The position numbers and the translations under genes are program-made. This document shows, piece after piece, positions 22,503-26,744 of a stretch of DNA of 26,744 nucleotides (position 1 is the first letter of the stretch; each line of letters begins with the position of its first letter). The notes beneath the pieces are model-generated. The model was not told the origin of the DNA. It did not search any database and saw only the letters and a list, made by a program, of their open reading frames with translations. The DNA lies in contig CAYVZU010000049.1 of assembly GCA_964455935.1 (NCBI GenBank), positions 1 through 26,744 on the forward strand. Reading direction: 5' to 3'. The DNA comes from CAYVZU01 sp964455935. Its GTDB lineage: Bacteria > Fibrobacterota > CAYVZU01.

Positions 22503-23431
22503 GGCCTTCCCCGAAATCGCACAAAACCGGCGGCCACCACCGCCGCCGCTACAAGCGGCGCGATCAGGTAACCGGCAAAGGTCGCGGACATCCATGTCCA
22601 GCCCGGCCAATTCGGCCAACTGCGGCGGACGGCCAGGACGCTTGCTGCAGCCAGCAGCAGGGCCGGGCCGCAGAAAGAAAAGCGAGGCAGCAGGGCGGCC
22701 GTAATGACCAGTGCCCAAAGAACCAACATAAGCGAAAACGAACCGGGCAGAATGCGGCCGAAGTGGGCCCGGAATAGATCGGGATAAAGCCGCACTAGGA
22801 GCGGATCGTAGCGCTTGCGGAACGCAGTCTTGACCAGGTCCCAATACTCGCCCCGACGAACCGGATGCAGGACACATGCCTTTTCGCAGATCCCGATGCG
22901 AAAACCGTACTTCACCAGACGAAATCCCATTTCCACATCCTCGCGCTGAAACGCGAAGCGCTCGTCGAATCCGCCCTGGGCCAGAAGCGGTTCAACACGA
23001 TAAAAAATATTGCTGGTCTGGTACAAGGGCCGCCCCAACCGGCGGGCCTCTTTGAGGTTGCCCGTGTCGGTCCCGGTCGATGGAACCACGATATGGCCCT
23101 GTACGCCTGTCTCTCCGGGGTGGGCCTCCAGGTGGGATAGACCCTCTTGGAGCCAGTTCGGCTGCGCCGTACAGTCATCGTCGGTAAAGGCAATGATCGC
23201 CGCTTGCGCATTGCGCAGGGCCAGATTGCGCTTGGCCGCAATGGAACGCGGGGCGTTGAGGAGCCACGAAATTCCGGGATGGTCCAGCACGGGTGCTGAA
23301 TAATCGGCCACAACCAGGATCCGGAACGCGGAAGCCGGCAGCGTTTGGGCCAGCAGCGAATCGAGACACGCTCCAACAGACCCGGGCCGGGCCGAAACGA
23401 CCGCGGCGCAAATACGAACGGCCGTTGTCAT
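22499..23431 (-). CDS. glycosyltransferase family 2 (GT-A fold) with C-terminal membrane helices
   Basis: The 310-residue protein begins MTTAVRICAAVVSARPG, which fits the family's strand-loop-helix start; LDSLLAQTLP follows. The metal-binding motif is TDDDC (Asp84-86 region) and the catalytic side is around RFAFQREDVEMGFRL (about 160-172). The C-terminal third has two or three hydrophobic segments (LMLVLWALVITAALL, GYLIAPLVAAAVVAAG), so it is an inner-membrane-anchored transferase. It is the first gene of the glycan operon, with a GGAG site 11 bases before the ATG. The promoter should lie in the 241 bases to the divergent metalloprotease gene. Confidence 0.92.
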   Translation of the reverse strand: MTTAVRICAAVVSARPGSVGACLDSLLAQTLPASAFRILVVADYSAPVLDHPGISWLLNAPRSIAAKRNLALRNAQAAIIAFTDDDCTAQPNWLQEGLSHLEAHPGETGVQGHIVVPSTGTDTGNLKEARRLGRPLYQTSNIFYRVEPLLAQGGFDERFAFQREDVEMGFRLVKYGFRIGICEKACVLHPVRRGEYWDLVKTAFRKRYDPLLVRLYPDLFRAHFGRILPGSFSLMLVLWALVITAALLPRFSFCGPALLLAAASVLAVRRSWPNWPGWTWMSATFAGYLIAPLVAAAVVAAGFVRFRGRP

Positions 23432-23672
23432 CGTGAAGCTTTCTCCGGATCCCTAACGTTTTTTTTCATAGATAGGCCGCGACATTGGTGTGTTCTGTGA
23501 AATTAACTTCGTTGCCGGATGGAGGCAATTTGCGCGGAGCTTTCGGGCGCGGGACAGGATTGGCAATCCGATTTCCATCCGGACCGCCAAAATCAAGGAT
23601 TCTTTCTTACAAACGCTGTCCTGTATCCGGAACCTCTTTTGCTCCTGCCCTGCGATTGCATATTTTGGGTCT

Positions 23673-25880
23673 ATGGGGATCCCCTTGAAACTGTTTGCGC
23701 TTGTGCTGCTGGCCGTTGCCGCGGCAACAGCGGGCATTGCCTCACCCTCACAGCTGACCCGGGACCTGCGGGCCGGCCGTATCACCCGGCTCCAGAGCCT
23801 GGAATACGAGCTCTTCGCGCATTTCGATCGCGGCAAACTTCCCGAGCGCTACCGGCAAATCCCGTTGCCGCAGGTTTCGCCGCATGGTTTGACGCCGCTG
23901 ATGTTCGCAATCCAGCGCAATCTCTATAAACTAAGCGATTCGGCACAGGCCCTATATGAGAAAATTGGCCAGATCCCTTTGAACGCGAAGCTCCATACCA
24001 GTCCAAAAGGGCACTTTCTAATTCATTATTATGATACCGGGGACAGTGCCGTTCCCGCCGGCGACGAAGATGCCGATGGCGTGCCCGACTATGTTGAAAT
24101 GACCGCAGCCCTGTTCGACAGCGCATGGACGGTGGAGGTAGAACAGCTGGGCTATACCAGGCCCCAAATTTATTCTCCGCCGGGATCCGCGACGGCCGAT
24201 GCGGGGAAATACCATGTATTCCTGGCCAACCTGGAATCGTTGTATTATGGATTCACCTATCCCGCGGGACAAGGCAGTTACATTCAGATTCGAAACGACT
24301 ACGATGATTTTCAGGTATTCGATTGGAAGGGCGATTCCATTAACGACTATCGCGCAAACCCGGCGGGCGGCGTGGGCGTGACGGCGGCCCATGAGCTGTT
24401 CCATGCCATCCAGATGAACTATCTCCGGGAAATCGACGACCCCAGCTATTTCTCCTGGGTCGAGGGGACTGCGGTCTATATGGAAGAGACCGTTTTTCCG
24501 GATGTCAACGACTATCTCCAGTATGCGCAGGATTTTTTCTGGTTTCCGGATTCCTCGCTGTTCTATCCGGGATCACCCAACGATCTTCACGGGTATGCCG
24601 TCGGTATCTGGCCCATGTTCCTGGCCCGGCTTCATGGCCATGCGGCGGTCCGCCGGATCTGGGAGGCCGTTCCCCGTTTTCCCGGCGCCCTGTATCCGGC
24701 CATGGCCCAGGGCTTGTCCGGCCTTGGAACCAGCCTGACTGCCGCATACGGCGAATTGGCGCGCGCCTGCTTCTACACGGACTTCCGCGCAAACGCAACC
24801 GATTTTCCCGATCCCGGCAATTATCCGCCGGTCAAGATCAGCGATACCCTCACGGTGCGCCGCGCCCTCGAGGAGGTTGCGGGCGGGATTAGTCCGCTGG
24901 CCTTCAAGTATACGCGAGTCCTGGCCGACGATGTCCCGCAGCGGACCATTGAGTTCACCGGATACGGCGAAACCACCCACAGCTCGGGCGCCAACTGGGC
25001 GGCCCTGGCCATCGCACTGGACTCCGCCGGACGCGATACGGTGTATTATTTCGCATTGAACAGCCAGGGCATTGGGCGCATCCGGATCGATGGATGGGAC
25101 CGGTACGACAGCATCATGCTTGTGGCTGTCAATGCAAGCGAGAACGTGCGTCAGCAATTCAAGTTCGCGATTGCCGCCTCGGAATACGACACGGTGCAAA
25201 TGGCCTCCGGCCAGACGCGCACCTTCAGCCATCTCGACGGCCAGATCGAAGTGGGCCTCACGGCGGCCGCCCCAATCTCCGGCATTCTGGAGTTTTCGTA
25301 TACCACAACCGGACCTGCGGGCAGCCAACCCATTGGATTGGGACACTATTACGACCTGCATTTTACGCCGGATGCGGGAAGGGCGCTTGCTTCGGTGTCG
25401 CTGACGCTCCACTACGATGCGGCGTTTGAATCCGATCTGGCAGGCCGGAATCTGCGGCTGGAAGAACTGGGATGCTTTCTATGGGACTCGGCTTCTTCAA
25501 CCTGGCAGTTCCAGAGCGAGGCACAGGTGGACCGGCCGAATGGAAGGCTGATCTTCACGCTCCCGCAAACGGGACTGGTGGGACTCTTTCGAAATCCCAC
25601 GATCGTCCAGAAATTCGCGGCCTATCCCTCACCCGCGGATTTCGGCAAAATCAGCCGCGTCTTCTTTCCCCTGCAGAACGGCGGAACGCTTTCCATCTTC
25701 ACTCTGGATGGCCTGCTGGTGCGCAAGCTGCGGAGTTCGAACCCGATTGAATACGATTTGAACCGCTTCGTGTGGGACGGCAGGAACCGGCAAGGCGCAA
25801 AGGTCAAGGCGGGCCTGTATTATGCTGTCGGCTCGAATTCAACAGGCACGCAAACGGCCAAAATGATCGTTTCCCGATAG
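23673..25880 (+). CDS. secreted zinc metalloprotease (MXAN_6640-like) with C-terminal FlgD/T9SS-like tail
   Basis: From ATG 23673 the protein is 735 residues with a signal peptide (MGIPLKLFALVLLAVAAATAGIA). The frame is open to 23490, but the extra 61 residues lack a signal and similarity. Residues 131-140 (DEDADGVPDY) form a calcium-binding-type loop. The zinc site is HELFH (240-244) with a likely third ligand Glu264 in SWVEGTAVYMEE, a gluzincin-like spacing. The central region is beta-rich (about 330-650). The last 80 residues (TLSIFTLDGLLVRKL, FVWDGRNRQGAKVKAGLYY, TAKMIVSR) form an Ig-like FlgD-type/T9SS sorting-type domain, which in FCB bacteria directs secretion and surface attachment. 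It should cleave proteins outside the cell; substrate unknown. Divergent from the glycan operon. Confidence 0.88.
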   Translation: MGIPLKLFALVLLAVAAATAGIASPSQLTRDLRAGRITRLQSLEYELFAHFDRGKLPERYRQIPLPQVSPHGLTPLMFAIQRNLYKLSDSAQALYEKIGQIPLNAKLHTSPKGHFLIHYYDTGDSAVPAGDEDADGVPDYVEMTAALFDSAWTVEVEQLGYTRPQIYSPPGSATADAGKYHVFLANLESLYYGFTYPAGQGSYIQIRNDYDDFQVFDWKGDSINDYRANPAGGVGVTAAHELFHAIQMNYLREIDDPSYFSWVEGTAVYMEETVFPDVNDYLQYAQDFFWFPDSSLFYPGSPNDLHGYAVGIWPMFLARLHGHAAVRRIWEAVPRFPGALYPAMAQGLSGLGTSLTAAYGELARACFYTDFRANATDFPDPGNYPPVKISDTLTVRRALEEVAGGISPLAFKYTRVLADDVPQRTIEFTGYGETTHSSGANWAALAIALDSAGRDTVYYFALNSQGIGRIRIDGWDRYDSIMLVAVNASENVRQQFKFAIAASEYDTVQMASGQTRTFSHLDGQIEVGLTAAAPISGILEFSYTTTGPAGSQPIGLGHYYDLHFTPDAGRALASVSLTLHYDAAFESDLAGRNLRLEELGCFLWDSASSTWQFQSEAQVDRPNGRLIFTLPQTGLVGLFRNPTIVQKFAAYPSPADFGKISRVFFPLQNGGTLSIFTLDGLLVRKLRSSNPIEYDLNRFVWDGRNRQGAKVKAGLYYAVGSNSTGTQTAKMIVSR

Positions 25881-25986
25881 CCCAGGTCGACCCGTAATCC
25901 TGGAAGGACCAAGCGATTCTGCAAGATTTCTCCTCGCAGACTCGTTCAATGACAATTCCCCGTCGGTTGCAAGCAACTGAACAGTT

Positions 25987-26050
25987 GACCGGATTGATGG
26001 GATTACAGATTGTCTTCCAAATCCCATTTGTCCTGTCATCCTATCCAATC
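25987..26050. repeat. GGATT-type imperfect palindrome
   Basis: It begins ACCGGATTGATGGGATTACAG and ends TCCTGTCATCCTATCCAATC, which is the approximate complement of the left part. An inner GGGATT/AATCCC stem exists. Just left of it GTTGC-AA-GCAAC (around 25966-25977) forms a small hairpin. It sits in the 192-base convergent gap between the metalloprotease and the next minus-strand gene, and resembles the element at 18767-18810. Confidence 0.6.
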
Positions 26051-26072
26051 TTTTCGCTTTGCCGGCGCAGGA

Positions 26073-26744
26073 TCATGGCTTGGCTTCCGCGCGAAGCGCC
26101 TTCTTTGCCTCACCGGCCAGAATGCTCGTGGGAAAGCGGACCAGAAAATCCTCATAAGCTTTGCCGGCCGCGGCATGGCGGCCCAAACGGCCCAAAAGCC
26201 GCGCTTGCTGGATCATTAGGCGCTCACAATTCGTACATTGCTCAATGCTATTTGCCAGAAGGTCCAAAGCCTTCGCATCAGCGCTCGCTTTGCCGTACCA
26301 GTCGGCCGCCCACAGGATTACTGTGTTTATAGCCTCGCCATAACTCCGGCCGGCCAGGCTGGAAAGAGAGTCCGCGGCCTTCAAGGCCTGGCCTCGCTCG
26401 CCAAGAAGAATCGCGTTCCAGGCCTGCCGTAGAAAAGAGGTGTCGGCGTTTACGTCCGACAAAAGGGCGGTCCATTCGATGGCATCATTGGCCTCTTCGC
26501 CTTTTCCGGCTTCGGCCGCCCGGGCCCAATGTTCCAGAGCCGGCCCCATGCGGTTGTTCATTGCCTCGAACCGGCCTTGATGGAAATGGAAGGATGAGCG
26601 CAGCTCTTCGCGGTGGACCATCAGTTTTTGCCAGCGGCTCCAGATTTTATCCAGCCCGCCCGTATTGTTGGCCAGCATGGCGGACCGGGCCGCAAGTGGA
26701 AAAAGCTTGGCCGCATGCGCGCCGTCCGCATCCAGGGCCAGCCC
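26073..26744 (-). CDS. partial helical-repeat (TPR-like) protein, 5' end beyond window
   Basis: The minus frame is open from the window edge (26744) to the stop at 26073, about 223 residues, so the start is outside. The sequence is almost all helices with TPR-like patterns: MGPALEHWARAAEAGKGEEA, LLGERGQALKAADSLSSLAG, AGKAYEDFLVRFPTSILAG. The N-terminal part is unseen, so fusion to other domains cannot be excluded; residues LDADGAHAAKLFPLAARSAM at the cut edge continue the repeat pattern. It may bridge protein complexes. The function cannot be inferred. Confidence 0.8.
   Translation of the reverse strand, partial: GLALDADGAHAAKLFPLAARSAMLANNTGGLDKIWSRWQKLMVHREELRSSFHFHQGRFEAMNNRMGPALEHWARAAEAGKGEEANDAIEWTALLSDVNADTSFLRQAWNAILLGERGQALKAADSLSSLAGRSYGEAINTVILWAADWYGKASADAKALDLLANSIEQCTNCERLMIQQARLLGRLGRHAAAGKAYEDFLVRFPTSILAGEAKKALRAEAKP

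Noticed and set aside
1..26744. CRISPR arrays, tRNA/rRNA genes, toxin-antitoxin or phage defence modules
   Set aside because: I looked for evenly spaced direct repeats, tRNA-like cloverleafs and typical defence domains, and found none. The repeats here are palindromic and scattered, not arrayed.

Overview
The window reads as a chromosomal segment of a Gram-negative-type bacterium with moderately high GC, probably an uncultured lineage of the FCB or candidate-phylum kind. The supporting signs are an outer-membrane/LPS toolkit (GT9 heptosyltransferase-like protein, O-antigen-ligase-like protein), a lipoprotein, a secreted HExxH metalloprotease with a C-terminal FlgD/T9SS-like tail, and many dispersed palindromic intergenic repeats. 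There are no rRNA, tRNA, CRISPR or phage genes. This placement is inferred from gene content only.

Layout. 1-2865: metK-ahcY methyl-cycle operon (minus strand, ATGA overlap) ending in a rho-independent terminator; its leader contains a large structured palindrome. 3309-4951: larC and an RRM-type RNA-binding protein with its own terminator (minus). 4952-6371: a repeat-rich, transposon-scarred stretch holding an IS110-like N-terminal remnant, a plus-strand unknown gene, a perfect 20-bp hairpin and an IS630-like remnant. 6372-11457 (minus): carboxynorspermidine-dehydrogenase-like enzyme, lipoprotein, NtrY-like histidine kinase (frameshifted) with a DUF4390-like partner, and a membrane protein with a bL12-CTD-like head and a helical-repeat tail. 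11458-16006 (minus): nested repeats, radC, HD-GYP phosphodiesterase, two more palindromic elements, a probable outer-membrane protein and mltG. 16214-17410: GT9. 17664-18722: AI-2E-family (PerM-like) permease on plus. 18784-23431: a tight four-gene surface-glycan operon (GT2, GT4, O-antigen ligase/polymerase, GT4), minus. 23673-25880: secreted metalloprotease, plus. 26073-26744: partial helical-repeat protein running off the end.

How genes work together. MetK makes SAM and AhcY removes SAH, the product of methylation. The GT2/GT4/Wzy-type operon and the GT9 gene point to envelope polysaccharide or LPS synthesis. MltG acts on nascent peptidoglycan. The histidine kinase and the HD-GYP protein suggest envelope/c-di-GMP signalling, but no response regulator is present.

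The most unusual content is non-coding. I see at least five kinds of palindromic repeat, several overlapping or abutting gene ends (radC, a GT4 gene, the outer-membrane protein gene). Two large elements (3015-3204 and 13905-14071) share a folded architecture. A possible IS110 left end (5403-5571) precedes the transposase remnant. I could not run alignments or folding; family calls rest on motif recognition.
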